Origin: Pisaster brevispinus
Lineage: Eukaryota > Echinodermata > Asteroidea > Forcipulatida > Asteriidae
DNA: 64,000 nt
Assembly: GCA_023634235.1 (NCBI GenBank)
Contig: JAMKCF010000002.1
Coordinates: forward strand, 12,103,091-12,167,090
Direction of reading: 5' to 3'
In this document: positions 36,460 to 52,300 of the stretch, piece after piece
How the letters are laid out: each line of letters begins with the position of its first letter
How positions within the stretch are numbered: position 1 is the stretch's first letter
Made by a program: the position numbers and the translations under genes
The notes under the pieces: generated by a model
What the model was told of the DNA's origin: nothing
Databases searched by the model: none
The model's input: the letters and a program-made list of their open reading frames with translations, nothing else

Positions 36460-39400
36460 GCAGCAGCAGCAGCAACAGCAGCTGCAACAGCAACTTCAAC
36501 AACACTGTTTCGGATCCCAGAGAGCCTGACCAAATTCTGGGTCAGTTTCACCAGAAATCTGTGTTAAAATGACACCTGATATGGGTCAAAGTGACGGAGA
36601 ATCGGAGCTAAGTTCCCGTTCTTCAGAAAAAACAGTCTCCTTGTCAGATTGACTCAGAAAATAGGAATTAAATAAGAAAATAATTGTATTCTAATGTCTT
36701 TTTAAGTACGAGGGCCAAGGCAATTTCTGTTGTATAGACCCCTTGCATTGGCCGCCATCGTTGATGAAACGTACACGCGTAAAAGGCTACACACTCAGAA
36801 CAAAAGGTAAAAAAAAGTTACTTAATTGAAGTAAAAAGCCACGAAAAAAATATACTAAGTTGTTTTGTAAAAAAAATAAAAACATAATCAAAGGATAAAC
36901 TTACTGTTTACTTTATGTTTTGTAAAGTTACAAAAGTTAAGAGTAAACTTTACATGTAATTTGTAAGTTTTACAAGGAAGTGGTAAAAAGTAACCGAAAT
37001 TGAAGTAAACTGGTCCACGTGAAAACATTTTCCCATAATGCAAATGTAATACACTCGTGCATGTATAAGCATTAGAGTAAGCAAGTCGCAGGCACACATA
37101 ACAATCCAAGATGGACGGGGGTGGACAGAACACTGATGCTGCAGGGTTTTGATGCTTGGAGTTCGCGTGTTCAGAGTTGCAAGGGGGACTTTGGCTTTAT
37201 GGTCGTCGTGGAACAACAGTCTGTCGAAGAGGGAAAGGACTCATCCAGGAAAATCATGGCGTACTAGCTGCAAAGACTTTCAACACGAAGGCTTCAGCAA
37301 TGGGGCAAATTAAACCGTCGAAAAAGGTCTGATTAAACCAACCGGCTCTTTTCAGAGCCAGCACCTCTTTCCAGAAGAGATTTTTTACCTTGTCTGCCGG
37401 GCTGAACCCCCCCCCCATTTTTTACACTATTGCTGCTACGAGTATTTTTTTTTTCTGTGTGTATGTCGCAAGAACTAACTTAGCTGCTTACCCACTGATT
37501 TGGTACAATTTTCCCAAATTATTTTTAGCAATGTATTATATACAACAAATAAATTTATCTAATACCGAAATAAAGTTTTACACAAATATTTACTAAGATC
37601 TTATCTTTTACATTGTAACGAGGTAAAGCCATACTTCATAATTGGGTAATGTTTTACATAACTTAGGTTTACCTAACAATTCAGTAAATGAATTTACCCA
37701 ATATCGAGGTAAAGTTTCACACAACTATTAACTAAAACCTTACCCAACCCCTGTTGGGTAAAGTTTTACATAACAGTTATGAGGTTCACCTGCAACTACT
37801 CAATTAGGTAAAATTTTACACAAGCTGTGAATTTTTTTCTCTGTGTGTATCATTGGCTGAGAGTCGCGCGCAGCGCGTACACGCCTGCAATTTTCCATTG
37901 TTTTTCATCAAAGATGGTGGCCACTGACGTCATGTGCAATCCACTTATACTTGTATATAAATAGCAATAAACCAAATCAATCAATCAAATGGTTCAGGCT
38001 CCCTGAAACCCGATCCGGGTCAATCCTGACCCAGGAGTTTTTAGAGTGTAGCATTAGCAGGTTGAGGGCTATAAGGGTTCGAGCCAAAATGGAGGGGCAT
38101 TGTTCATGAGCACTTAAGACAATAGATGGGAGAGGGAGGGGATATAAAGGCACCCAAAACCCACAATTTTGTTGTGTTTTTGGCGAAAGATAAGATTATG
38201 AGAATGTGTCCGTCTTTTTCTTCACAAGGTGATAATTTCATCCACGTCACGAATTACTCTGATGTCACGCGGCCAGTTGTCGTTTACCACGAGGCACTTC
38301 CCGCCGTAGGCAATGACGTAGAATTGTGCGGTAATGTGGTAGGCGTGGCTCTGGACGGACATCCGGGCACTGTTGGATTGTACAGGCTGTATGATGCACA
38401 AAGTGGTCAGCTGGAATCACTGGCAAGGATAACAGGTAAGTACGGAATCCCATTCGTAAACCGTCACCACAAACTTTGTAATTATTGCTTGAACAGAATT
38501 CCATTTAAGATTCCCAAACCCATATTAATCGCAACCTCGCAACCGATTCTTACACAGGCTGTCTCCGATTAATTGTGTACTGCTCTGATATTTATAAGCA
38601 ACGGTGCATCTGAATAACTTACCACCCAGAGCCGGGTGTAGAATACAAGATTGATTGGAAAGTTTTGCCCATTTCAGTCGGTGATCGGCCAGACATGCTA
38701 AAGTTCACCCACGACTGTGGTACGATCGTGGTTGCCAACGAAGGAGAGCCGTACGAAGTATCGGGCTACATCTTTGATCCTGAGGGGTCAGTCTCGCTCA
38801 TCCACGTAGATTTACCAAGTGTAACCTCAAATATCACCAACTTAGACTTCAAGTCATTCAACTCCAGGTATGAAAACAATTAATGTTTGATATCCCATAA
38901 CTGTCCGTATTTGACAAGTGAGAGCGACAGTTGGTAACTGATAGGTCTTTTAATAACCAGCGAGATTGTTCTAGGATACCCTTCATCTAAGACAGAGATG
39001 TTTCTTGGAGATGTCAACATTCTCGCAAAAAAAATTCAATGACGGTTTATGTCCCCAGCTATTTCATTATGGATTAGGAAGCTAAAGTCTACATATGTCA
39101 TTTGAATGGCCTCATTGTACACAAACCCTTCAACGAAAACTAAACAATAACGAGCAAAGTCAACACACCGTGACGACTGAGGTGACACTGATGGGATAAG
39201 AGTCAGGATATTGCGACGGTAAACAGTAAGTTATAACAAACAAACATTGACTTTGTTGAGACAAAGATAAAGAAGGTTTCGCAGCAATATTTTTACGAAG
39301 TGAACTTCATTGCAAATATTTATCCGCTTGCAGGGCGGATGAGTACGTTCGTCGGGGAGTGAGGTGGCCGTATAAAGGAGAGTTGGGTGAGAGTCAAAAC

Positions 39401-42400
39401 ACTCTATCGCAGTCTCTGGAACCGGAGTATATCACATTCAATTATGACGACACTAAGGCCTACATAAGCCTGCAGGTATGACCAAGTATAAAACACCAAA
39501 TACCATATTATTTACAGCTGCGAAACCAAATCAAGCTTACCACAATCTACTTTTACCTAAAAGCAGAACAGGAACACCAGCCAAGATGTAATATAACATA
39601 ATCGCAATGTGGCTGGTCCCCTTCTGAACTTTTAACATTGCTCAGTAGCGTAAATTGAAACTGGGGAGGCAAAACAAAAAAGATATCAGATGGCGGTGAA
39701 AGTTTGTTTTTCAACTGTCTTCCCTGTTTATAGGAGAACAATGCAATTGCTGTAATCGACCTGGTATCCGAGACGATTGTTGATATCTACCCCCTTGGTT
39801 TCAAGTCCTGGCGTAATATCCTGCTGGATCCTAGCGATAAGGATGGAGGTATGCCTTGTTTGATTGTGTTTACTTTTTACTCCTTTGACAATCCCTGCTT
39901 ACATATCCTTATATCAAAATAAATAAAAACTATCAATCAAACAATCTATCAATCAGCCAACCAATCATGCCATAACATTCCACTGGATCCTTGCGATGAG
40001 GATGGGGTATATTTTTATTTTTTCCTATCCTGCTTGGATGATTAACGACATTTTACAGCATCAACAATTGTATTAGGCGGGAACTGTTGTGATACTTTGT
40101 GTTGTCTCTTCAGGGCCACCATAGATTTTATTTTACAGCGTTATGTCTATGTGGTCTCGGTTGCCCTTTTCCAACACTCGATATTTCTTACAATGTCTGT
40201 CCGCCTAGGCATCAACTTCGCTGCATACGATATCTACAGCACCTACCAGCCAGACTCTATCAAGTACATGAGAGTGGATGGTGTTGATTACATTGTGACA
40301 GCCAACGAAGGGGATGATATGTCACTTTCAGCCGGTGGTAACTCATGGAAAGAAGCACAGCGTGGAGAAGACTTCGTTGACGGTAGGAATTCCAAGATAC
40401 CACTTCTTCCAAAAGAAAACCTATTTTCACATTGCTGTTGCCCGTATAGGCCTATCTAAGCTTAGTTCCTACGCCACAGCTTAAAGGAAAGTGATTTACA
40501 CATATTTTTTTCTGCTTATCAGTTGTTCTTAAAAATTAACAGAGACATGATTTATACCAACTCATAGATAACGCACTGTAACCTGCGAAATGACAAAAGA
40601 ACAAGACCGTTAGCGCAACCGCAGCTGGATTTTAAAGTGAGCCATCTAAAAAACCAATCATGCGGCTACCAGTAGAAACATGTAACAATAGCACAGACTT
40701 TTAAAGTGTGGGCCTAATAATACAAAGTGTCATCACCCAGTAGCTTATTTTTACTCGTTAATTACTGTTATTTTCTATGCTTATAGAAAATCAGCTTTCA
40801 AGCTCCGTGCCAGATGCAGTCAGAGCTGCCCTTGCCGATGATAACAAGCTTGGTAAGGCAAACTGACAACATGCTCAGTAGTTATTTCAATTTTTATATA
40901 AGCTAACCAATGTGCTGTTTAATTGCACTTCAGCCATTCACACTATTTATGCTTACACCCTGCTATAAAAACGCACATCATTATTCACTTGTCCGACAGG
41001 ACGGTTGCAATTTAGCACTGTCGACGGCCGGAGCACGCAGAATACCAGCAAGTTCGATCGACTCTATTGCTATGGGGCCCGTAGCGTTACGGTATTCAGG
41101 GCCGACGACTTTTCGCTGGTTTACGACACAGGAGATGAGATCGAACGTAAGCACGCCATCTTCTATCCGAACATTTTCAACGCCGACTACGACAGTGACG
41201 AGCCCGACACGGAAACGGTAGAAGACAGGTTCGACAAACGCTCGGATTCAAAGGTCAGTTTTAAAGTACAGATCTTGTCAATAACTTATCCAGAAAAACA
41301 TAGATCATTGCTGAATGAAAATCCTTTGATTATAAAACTTACAATCAATCATACAGAGATATAATTTCCGTCTGAATACTGTAATAAAAATCATTTGAAG
41401 AGCGCCCCCCCCCCAAAAAAAACAAACCTAAACAAACAAACAAAAATCAGTGCAGTTTATTTTAAACGCGCAACCGAAATAAGCTCAATACAAAAATGTG
41501 CGCAAAAAAAGAAACCGTTTTTCGTGTTTTCACTTAGAATGATCTAATTTTGTGGAATTTTCACCGGTTTGCTGTTTGGCGTTTTAATTTATGCTAGAGG
41601 TTGTGAATAAAATACTTTCATACATATTATCTGTAAAATATGTTTTTTAAATGGTACGCTCGAAATTATCTGATATTTATGTTGCTGCTTTTAAGGGCCC
41701 CGAGACCGAGTCAGTTGAGATTGCAGAAATAAACGGCCAACGTGTGATGTTCGTTGGGAACGAACGCACGAGTACCATCATGGTGTACACCTTCGAAGAC
41801 AGCTCAACTACTCCGAACTTCGAGTCTATCTACCGTTCCGGAGGAACCAGTGACACCTACACGGAACTCTACAACGCAAGAAACCTCGGTGATGTGGACC
41901 CTGAAGACCTACGGTAGGCTTTTTTCTTCTCTCTTTCTCTCTCAACCAGTGGTCCGTGACTGGGCACAATTTCACGGCACTGCTTGCCACAGAAGTATGC
42001 AGTTATAGCTCTCTGTGAAGCACCTATTATGTAAATCTTTTGATCCATTACTACAAACAAATCTTTCGCCTATTGTCCACCATATAATTGGGTTCTTACC
42101 GTGGACCCGACGTTTAAACTAAAACTTTTCTACACAAATATTTAAACATAAAATTTGATTTGTACAAATTTTTAATCTGTCATCTTTGGCACAGATACTT
42201 CGTTTTGTTAATTAAGAAATAGTTCCGGTCAACAAATTAAACACTTTTTGGGCACCACACAATGAGAAAATAGTTCTGTAATTATTTATTTTATTTTCCC
42301 CCCAAGAACCAATTCCATCGCTGTGTTCATTTCGTAAAAAACTTCACTATTCCTTCCATCGACAGGTTTATCAATGCGTCGGATACTCCATCCGGTAAAC

Positions 42401-45400
42401 CGCTTCTACTCGTCACTAGTACTGTAAGTGGGACAGTGAGTATGTACGAAGTCATCGACAGTGATGATCAAGAATCAACTACCAGCACCAGCGACGACTA
42501 CAATGGTAAGTCTGTTACTGAATATTATGTTCGACATGGACCATTTTGTCCGACAACCGATTTAGGGCACTTTTTAACCCACTGTGCCCAACATGTCCGA
42601 TCGATTGTAATGCGAAGATATGTATAGGACCCATTGTGTGCGACAAAATGTTCGACCCATTGTGTCAACAACGACAAAGTGACTCCGACTCATGTCCGAC
42701 AAACTGTAATGTCCGACACAAATTTGTGGTCATCAGGCATATTGATCCATGTCGGACATGATGGTTGACAGCATACGTCTCTTTTTAGCACAGCATGAAA
42801 TTTTCTCCCCTTAACTCAATCTTCCCAGCAGAAGCTCAAGCAACAGGTGCAGTGCAGCATTCTCCCACCTGAATACTAGCATACGAAGCGTCGATCGACA
42901 CCCGACATTCTTAATCCCGGTTCTTAATTCTCAGAACCCAAGATTTCTTCTAGAGAAGATTAACTCAAAAGGGTGTCACTCAAGGGAGATCTTCATATCC
43001 TCTATATTACGAAAACCTGTTAGTGCCAGCTCGGTATCTTTATTTTCAAAAGCAGTTTTTTTCATTTTTAAAAAACCGTTACTTTTATTTTAAAAGCAGT
43101 TATTTGTTTTTATCAAGAGCAGCTCAGGTGGGATATAAAACCACATAAGTGTTGCTACCATGTTTGTCAAGTTCCCTGGAGGTATACTTTGGGTGATTTT
43201 TATTGATTCTCGTAATCAAAGGAGCAGACTATAGTATCCTTCTTGCAGTCACTTTGTTTACATTAGCAGATTGTGCCTCGTTCAAGTTAGCTTTTCAACA
43301 AGCTTCGGGGATATATAAAACTGAACATTTTAATGACGTCTTGTATTTCATTTTCCAGTGGTGTTGGATCCCATCTCGACGGTTTACGTGCCATACGATT
43401 ACAAGTCAGATGAGACTCCAAAGTACGCACTGGACGAAGATGCAGTAGAACAAAGCACTTATGATAAGGTCAATGCTATGATTTACTCTGTTGGTAAGTC
43501 AAGTTTATGTGCTAATGCCCACAGCTGGATGTGAACTATCCAATCTAAGCATGCTCAAAATAATCGAAAGTTCAAATAAGTAATTCATACAACGTAACAC
43601 GAAAGAAGAACTTTATTTCAGTAAACTGATTGCGTTGGATGTAGAAAATTGTCAGTAGTTTGAAATGCATCAATAATTCTCAACGTTTTTGAAATTACAT
43701 CCTGAGATTCATGAGTAAAACTCCACATTGCGATTTTTGATTATATTTTTGTTTTCACCCCATTCATTAGGCGGAAAATTTCTGCACGTCATAGATATCT
43801 CTGACGTCACGCGGCCGAACATTGTTCATTACATGGAGCTACCCGCCTCTGGGAACGACGTTGAGCTATGTGGCAATGTTATTGGTATTGCTTTAAATGG
43901 TAACCCAGGAAAAGTGGAATTATACAGCCTCTATGACAGCCAAAATAATGATCTCGCTCTCACTGTAAGCGTTACAGGTAAGGCAAAAAGGACCCACATG
44001 TTATATTTTCAAAGTGTAAACCTAAACCAGTTGTACACCATTTTGTTCAAAGAGTCCTGCTGTATGACCTGACTAGTGAACTGTTGACGGAATAAAAATA
44101 AGGGGGCATGAGTATGGAAAGGAGACATGAGTATGAGATGGAAACTAATAAGCATAGACTGGTTTACTGTTTTGTGAATACTTGGTGCAGCCTATACCAG
44201 TGGTTTAAGAAACCCTCCACAGACGTTTTTAACAAGAGGTACCAGACCATGCCAGAATCATCGCTGCAAGCCCCTTCTCGTTATACAATAAGTCTTCTGG
44301 GTTTGCCTGCGTAGCCTTGTTTCAAAACCTCACTTGTTAGGCCTTCATCGCGAAATCAAATTAATACTGAAGAAAGGGTCTGACACATAATATTACCATA
44401 GCGGTTCGTTGAATGATTAGTGCCCTCTGTCGGCGATGTATGTCATCTTCGGAGTACATTGTTTTGGCGACTAAGGCCGTTTTCTTATCAAAGGAAACAT
44501 TTGAAAGGTTGCGGCTTTGACTGCAGCTGGATCACAACTTTATGCTTTAAAGTATATAGGCTAGCCTTAGCAACAGGCACAGCCACAGCCGCAAACTTGG
44601 ACACAGCCATCGACAAGAGCGTCTTCAAACCATGATGACGTGCATAGTAATGTTACACTTAAAATAATTTTGACTGTATGTTTTCAGTTGGGAGCAGACC
44701 AGACATGCTGAAATTCACCGCTGACTGTCGTACCATACTGGTAGCTAACGAAGGATACACGACTGAAGATGATGGGTACATCGTTGACAATGAAGGTTCT
44801 GTCTCCATTCTTCATCTCAGTGAAACGGGAACTGTTGTCAGCAACATCCACTTGGACTTTACGTCTTTCAACTCAAGGTAACAATAAGTTAATCAGGCTA
44901 TGTTATCGTAAGCACCATAAACTTGGACTTTGCGTCTTTCAACACAACTTAACAATAAGTTAACCAGGGTATAAACTGTTGTATGAAAACAACACATGAA
45001 CTTTGGGTCTTTCTACACAGAATAACAATAAGCTAACAATGCTATAAACTGTTGTAAGAAACATTAACTCGAACTTTACGTCTTTCAACTCAAGCTAACA
45101 ATAAGCTAATCAGGTTTTAAACTGTTGTATAAAGCAACATCAACTAGGACTTCACAGTCTATTGTAGTGCAAGAAGAACAATGTGGGAGGATAAAAACAG
45201 CTCTTTTCACTGACAGCTTTGAAATGAAGTAAATACGAGGAAGTGCTTACATTTTCAGGTTTTTTTAGTAAAAGCTTTGACATCCTCTACTTTTAACTTT
45301 GTTAACACCGTAAAATCAACATGTGGACAACATATGTACGTTTGTTTTTGATAGTCAAGATTTCAGAAGATTATCTCTGAAGAACTGGTGTTCTCACTGG

Positions 45401-48400
45401 TATGGACATTTTTATCAATGACTCTTCTGTTTTTAAAGTTCTGAATATTAATAGCGGGTGACGTCATAATGAAATAAAACATAAACAATTAAGTATTTTG
45501 GTTCCTGAAAAATTGATATCTGATAGGCCTACTCAGGATCATTTACCCGCTGAGAAAATAATTTTTGTTTTTGTTTATTTTTTCAGAGCCTCAGACTATC
45601 TCGAGCGCGGTGTCAGGTGGCCTTATAGGGGAGAAATTAGTAAAAACCAAACAGCATTTTCTCAATCAATGGAACCAGAGTATATTACTTTAAATAAAGA
45701 TGACACCAAGGCATACATTTGCCTTCAGGTGAGATAGAAATTGACATTATCAGTCCATGGAACCAATGTATATAGAACCAGAATACAAACTTTATGGACG
45801 AAACGAACGCATCATTTGCCTTCTAGGAAGATATTGGAATTATTTCAGTTAAAAGGAGCACAGCCAATGGAACCAGATGAAATATAGAGGAACCAAAGGC
45901 ACCATTGCCTTCAAGTAACACATAGGACCGGTTCCATTCAAGGGAACCACAGTCAATGCTGGCACCAGAATGGATCATGATTGCCTTCAAGTAAGATTAG
46001 GAAGTACGATATTTCAAAGGAACCAGAGTCAAACTATGCATTAAAATACAGATGAAATAAACACATACATATTTCTTAAGGTGAGATTATGAGTTACTTT
46101 CACTGGGAACCCAGGGTCAGTGGCACGCAAGTCAATGGAACCATAGTATATCACCTACACCGTAAATGACTTATCACATCCTTTAGCTACATAATGAAAG
46201 TTGCAAAAACCTTCCACGGGAACCAAAGTGAATAGAACCAGACATTTAACACTCAATGACACCATCGCTCACTTATTGAGTAACAGTTTTTAATTAAAAA
46301 GTCGGTAATCCGCCATTTTTTTCTTCAAAAATCTAAAAAATTCCAAGTTCAACAAGTGCACCTAGCCAAATATCTTATCACTACCCGGGGTTTGTTTTTC
46401 ACTAACACAATCCAACAATGACCCGCTCTCCAGGAATTCCCATAGGTATTGTACAGCAATTACTTAGCCTTGCTAAGTTGTGTGAACAAAGGGTGTTATT
46501 CAAAGAAATGGTTGATTGAGCAGAAAGAGACGTGTGGGCTCATCTCAAAATACAATTTTGCTTGAATTGATTTTATTCAGTCAAAAGGATCTATATCTAA
46601 TGATTTGGGTGGTTTAAAAGTGATTTGATTCTTCACAGAAATGTATTACACGCTAAAATCAAACTGTTACTCAACAAGTAAGGCATGGCGAAATGGTGTG
46701 ATATTTTTTTGATGGTGTCACGAAGAGTTAAGCTGCAATTGATGTAGCACTTACAAGCTACACCAGTCAGTATAGAGGACCCATCCCCACCAACAATGAA
46801 AAGAAACCAAATTATAACACCAAAAACTGATGCAAAATTATTGGTGAATATGAGACATTTAACAGAAATGAAACATTCATAGGAACCTAAATGTAATTGC
46901 AATCATAACACGATTCAAAATCATTAAGGAACACAAAATGAAGCCAAAACAAAACTAATGTAGAAATTATGTTTCATGTTTTCGTACTTTTTGATCCACA
47001 GGAAAACAATGCTATCGCAGTGATAGATCTAACTTCAGACACCATTGTAGACATTTATCCTCTTGGAGTTAAGTCCTGGAAGAATTTACTTCTTGACGCA
47101 AGTGATAAAGATGGCGGTAAGTGAGGAACTGAGCAAAATATTCATACTTTGAAGAAACCAGTGCCTAATTTCGCGGTCTCTGCTTCCGCGGGTTTGTCTG
47201 CTCATGGTCACCATTTTCGATTTCTACGAGTTCTGTGTAAGCTTATGGCATAGTAACATGACGCACGTGCACAGGCAAACTGCGATGCCATAATGCACAC
47301 TGTTCATAGCTTATTTCGGTTGCTGCACTCAACATTAGCAAAGTTGATTTGGTGGTTCTTCAAACGGTATTTCATCGACTTTTCCCCCTCTTTTTTTCCC
47401 GACTTTTTTTTCCTAGGGATTAATTTAAAAGCGTACGATATCTACAGCTTCTATCAGCCTGATGCTATTAAATACATGGAGGTGGACGGTATTGGTTACA
47501 TCATTACGGCCAATGAAGGAGATGACTTGGATTATGACGCTGGTAATCGAGAATGGGCCGAAGCACAACGAGGAGAGAAGTTTGTGGACGGTATGTCAAA
47601 TTAATGTACAACTTTCCAATATAACAACTGTGAACAAAATGACATCTGAGGGTGCGATCTCCCCTTTGTTGAAATAGTTTTACCCAAAACATCACAACGT
47701 GAGTGTTGGTGGCTTTTGCTATTGCTCAGGTTGTTAATCCAACCGCAGCCGCAGTCTTTAATTTAAAGGGGCCTACTGCTTTCCGGCTACTGTTTGATAC
47801 GGGGCCCCATGAGTGCCAAACAACTTATCAAAATTTCTAATTCACTAATTCGACAAACATAAACTGAGATATCACTTTGCCATATGAGAATTTATCTCAC
47901 CCAGGTGAACTTACTGAATAAACTGGGGCTTGGTGGGGCAAATTAACCCAGCAAGTAAATTTTTAGGCTTAGTATTAGTCGAGTTATTCTTTACATCAAA
48001 ATGGTCGACTTGGCGAGATAAACGATATCCAAATAAGTGATATGGCACCCATGAAGCTCCGTAGTCGTATATAAAATCACATACTTTTATAACGTGATTT
48101 TTTGTTGACTAAGTGCTACTTTTAAGACAGCATGACAACGTTCTTTGTTTCTCTTCGACAGATAACGAGCTCTCAGATTCGGTGTCTCCTGCACTGCGCG
48201 ATGCTCTAAACGACGATGGCAAACTAGGTATTTCGATATCTGCTTTGGGGCAAAACATGATCAGTGTTGCTGCATGAGTTAACTTTTAAAAATTGACAAT
48301 TTGTCTTTTTATTTCATTTAAATTGACAAGATTCACAGGTGTGTCACAGGACACGGTACTACATCATCATTCCAAGATATAGTAATTCGAGGCACTTTAT

Positions 48401-49287
48401 CAAACATTATTAAAATCTGTCATCCTTTTTAGGCCGACTGATGTTCAGTACAGTGGATGGCCGCAACCAACAAAATCCCAACAAGTTCGACAAGCTTTAC
48501 TTCTTCGGAGGGCGTAGTTTCTCAGTGTTCAGAGCGGACGATTTCTCACTCGTGTACGACAGTGGGGACGATGTTGAACGACAACACGCCATCTTCTTCC
48601 CGGAGGTTTTTAACGCTGAAGGGAAATCAAGTGACCCTGGCGACGAGTCACCCGAAGACAAATTTGACATCCGTTCTGATAACAAAGTAAGAATAAGGCC
48701 CAAAACAACGGCTTTGGTTGTGGATATGCCTGCAAGCCCGAGCCAAATACACTCAATTTAGACCAATGATCAGGAACCCTTTCTTTGCAGCTTAATTCCA
48801 CGTTGACAATAGACCTTTCTATAAGATGTGCCTCCTATTATCTTATGCACATTGCCACTTTCATTGTATAGATATCGCTCTCAAGGGTTGAGACATGTAA
48901 TCCCTGATTTTTCCAATGACGAGATGAACAGGTGAACCCTTACCCTTATTTTGACACAAAAATCTCACAAACTGGCGACGAGGATGGGATTACATGTCTT
49001 AGAGAAAACCTATACGATACACTAACATCAGAATTGAAGAAAGCACTGTAGAGGGTTGTTACACTCGTACCCTCTCATCTCTTTTACAAAAAATACTCCA
49101 GATATTCCACGTCAATCAGGATTCGAAAAGAAACCCTTTGCAAATTTCTGAGAGTTTAAGGCTTATAGGACTGGAACTTGCCGGTCACTGTGCCACCAGG
49201 GAAGAAGAAGCAGTTTCTAAGGTCTTTCAATGGCAGCTCAAACATGAAAAAAAGCTAGTGCCCCCCCCCCAAAAAAAAAAAAAAAAA

Positions 49288-49323
<36 letters not shown>

Positions 49324-52300
49324 AATACATAAAAATAAATAAATAAATAAATAAATAAAATAAAATTTAAAAAATAATAATAAAAAAATAACTTCTATAG
49401 GAAGAGACAGGTTTAATTGAACAGAATATTAAAAACTTGTCACCCAATTTCAAAGACTTTTTATCTCTTGAGTGTACTGATAAACGGCTACTGAAACTTG
49501 CCGGTCACTGTGCCAGGAGGAAAGAAGAAGCAATTTTGTTATGGTCCTTCTATGCAAGCCCAAGTTTAGAAAGAAAGCTAGTGGTCTCCCGAGAAAGGAC
49601 TACATCAAACTCCTGTCAGAAGACGTAGGCTTCATTGGACATCGAGACATAACGAACTGCACGTAAGACAGAACTGTGTGGAAGGCCGTGTTGGAACTCC
49701 GACCCTTCCTGTCGCCATATAGGCAACAAGCAGAAAACCTCACATCAATGACAGAATACTTCGGATGATACACCGAATAAACGTCTTGACAGTTATTGTT
49801 TCCAAAAAAAGGCTGGGAAATTAAAAATATTGCTAAAAATTATTACCCTTGCAACAAAGGTAATGATCACCTTTGTGGCAGGTCCAAACTTGGCAACATC
49901 GTGACGTCATCACAAATTATCACATTTATAAAGCTATTGCATGTTGGGAAATTAATGTTTGGTTGATTTCCTGTTTTCAAAATACTAGGGACCGGAATGC
50001 GAGGCGGTCGAGACGGGAGAGCTAAATGGAAAACGTCTCCTGTTTATTGCACAAGAGCGCACCAGTACTGTGATGGTGTACAGCTTCCCGGAACGATCCG
50101 CTGTTCCGAAATTCGAGTCAATTTACAGGGCTGGAGGGACGAGCGACTCTTTCGAAAAGCTACTGAAAAACCGGAACCTTGGGGATCTTCATCCGGAAGA
50201 CTTGAAGTAAGTTGCAACCAGCTGGAATTCACGGCAATGCATGTGTCAGCTGAGATCATTCAGTCTATTGTTGAAAAAAGTGAAAGTTCGAACAATTTCC
50301 TAAATTTATGGGTTTTCATCCTCGGTTTGGCTGCTCCGTACAGAATTAATATTGAATCCATCTAACTCAGGCAACAAGGTTAATAGCATTAATAACAGGA
50401 ATATGAATAAGAACAAGAATAATATTCATGATGATCAATAATATGCAAAAACACTAATATTATAATAAGAATTCAGAAAAAAAAATATAAAAAAAATTGA
50501 AATTTTGTAAGCGTGTGAGCGAAATAGGTTTCGAGTGATTGTTGTGAAGAACTCTGGCTGGCGAAGTTTTACAAATAAAAATGGGAAGACCGTTCCAGAG
50601 AGTCTTTAATGGCAACTATTTACAACTTGCATTATTCATGAAAAGCACTGTTAATTTTATTGTAATTAAATAAAAGTAATGCTAATTTGCATGAAAATGA
50701 CTGCCTGTTACCACCAGGTAGTAGCTTCAAGGGCAGTTCAAAAATCAAATCATCCATCAATACAGATTGTGATGTGCAAAATGTTCATTTCTGAAAAACG
50801 TCGCTCGCTAAAAGTCAATTAAATTCCATAACAATGAACTTAAACCATACATCTCAAACATTTATACTGTATACTTAAAGTTAGTGTGGCTGTTGAGATT
50901 GTTCAGTTGTTCCGTTGTGTTTTGGACCCCACAAAGACCGGTGGGTGTGCTCACACACACACACACACACAACCTTACGGATCCGGTTTGTGGGGTACTG
51001 CTATTGTTGTTCTATTGTTCCCTTTTCTAAAGAATTCCCTTGTGGGGCCCTATTGTTCCTATTGAAATTGCCTTGTGGGGTCCATTGTTCCATTGTTATA
51101 AGTACCCCGTAAGTTGGCATGTGTAAGGGCACCCATTCTTAAAAATGCATCTTTCCTTTGTCACTGCACTTAATAGTTTCCCAAAGACTTTGTACACAAA
51201 TTTCCTAATGGAGCACCCCGGTCTTTAGAATTTCCATGTGGAGACCTTTGTTTTTCCCTTTTTTGTTTTGTCCTTGGTCTCCATAAGAGCACACCCACAC
51301 ACTTTAATCTTCGTGTGAACGAGTGGTTTGGTCTCACTGGCCTCTTCTCTTTGTTCTGTGTTTTGTCTGTTCGAGGCTGGGATAAAGGAAGTTTGCTTCC
51401 TTTTCTAAACATGTTGGCCATGACGATTCGACATTGAACCTAGCCTGTAATGCCTTATCTATGTATACATCTACATGCAATTGTATACCATTTTCGTATC
51501 CCTACATTTTTGAATTCTCATCGTCTTCTGGTTTTTTTTCTCGTTGTAGATTTATCCCAGCCTCCGATAACCCCAGCGGTAGACCAATCCTATTGGTAAC
51601 AAGTACAGTCAGCGGCACCTTGTCGATATACGAAGTGAAGGAGGCCCAGATAAGACAACTTAATAATGGTAAGAACACAAGGGGATCAACTTGATCATTG
51701 AAATTGATCATGTTTCAACCTAATCAATAGAATCAATTAAATCAATCGAATCAAAATTAAATCAAATCAATAAAACCGACTAAAACCGTTAGAATTATCT
51801 AAATCAATAAAATCAGCTGGATTACTGTTATACTAATTAGACCCCGACAAAATCAAAATCAACCATATCCATAGTCAACACTCTTAAACCTCCCGGGTCA
51901 CAATTGGCCTATATTCCGGGTCCCAAGGGGGCCCTGACGCGATTCTGGGTCAAGCAGACCCAGAGAGGGGTTTTAACAAAAGCCTGTGACTTTAGCCCAT
52001 AATTGGGTAGGATCTATGTAGGACAAACAGTGGCCATCTGCTTTTCTGCTATCAGTATAGCAGAAAATCTGATTAAATGTTATTGACTGTTCAATTTTGT
52101 CCCTTTTCTGCCACCTGAAAATTACTCTTTACTCTTGTGCATTCTACCGTTCTGCTTCTTGCATACTATAGCCTTTACAGGAAAAAGCAGATTTTACTCA
52201 GACGGTCAAAAAGTTGCCTTTTTCTTTTCTGCTTTCAGAAGACCTTGAAACCAAGTGGCTAATTTGTAAAAAAAACCGACTTATATTCAGGTGGCAGAAT

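Noticed and set aside
36220..36572. Poly-Leu, poly-Val, poly-Cys and poly-Thr open frames on both strands
   Set aside because: They are readings of the CAA/CAG/ACG microsatellite.
43203..43448. Hydrophobic frame before linker exon 11 as a second signal peptide
   Set aside because: It lacks an ATG and is in a different frame from exon 11, so it cannot provide a secretion signal for repeat 2.
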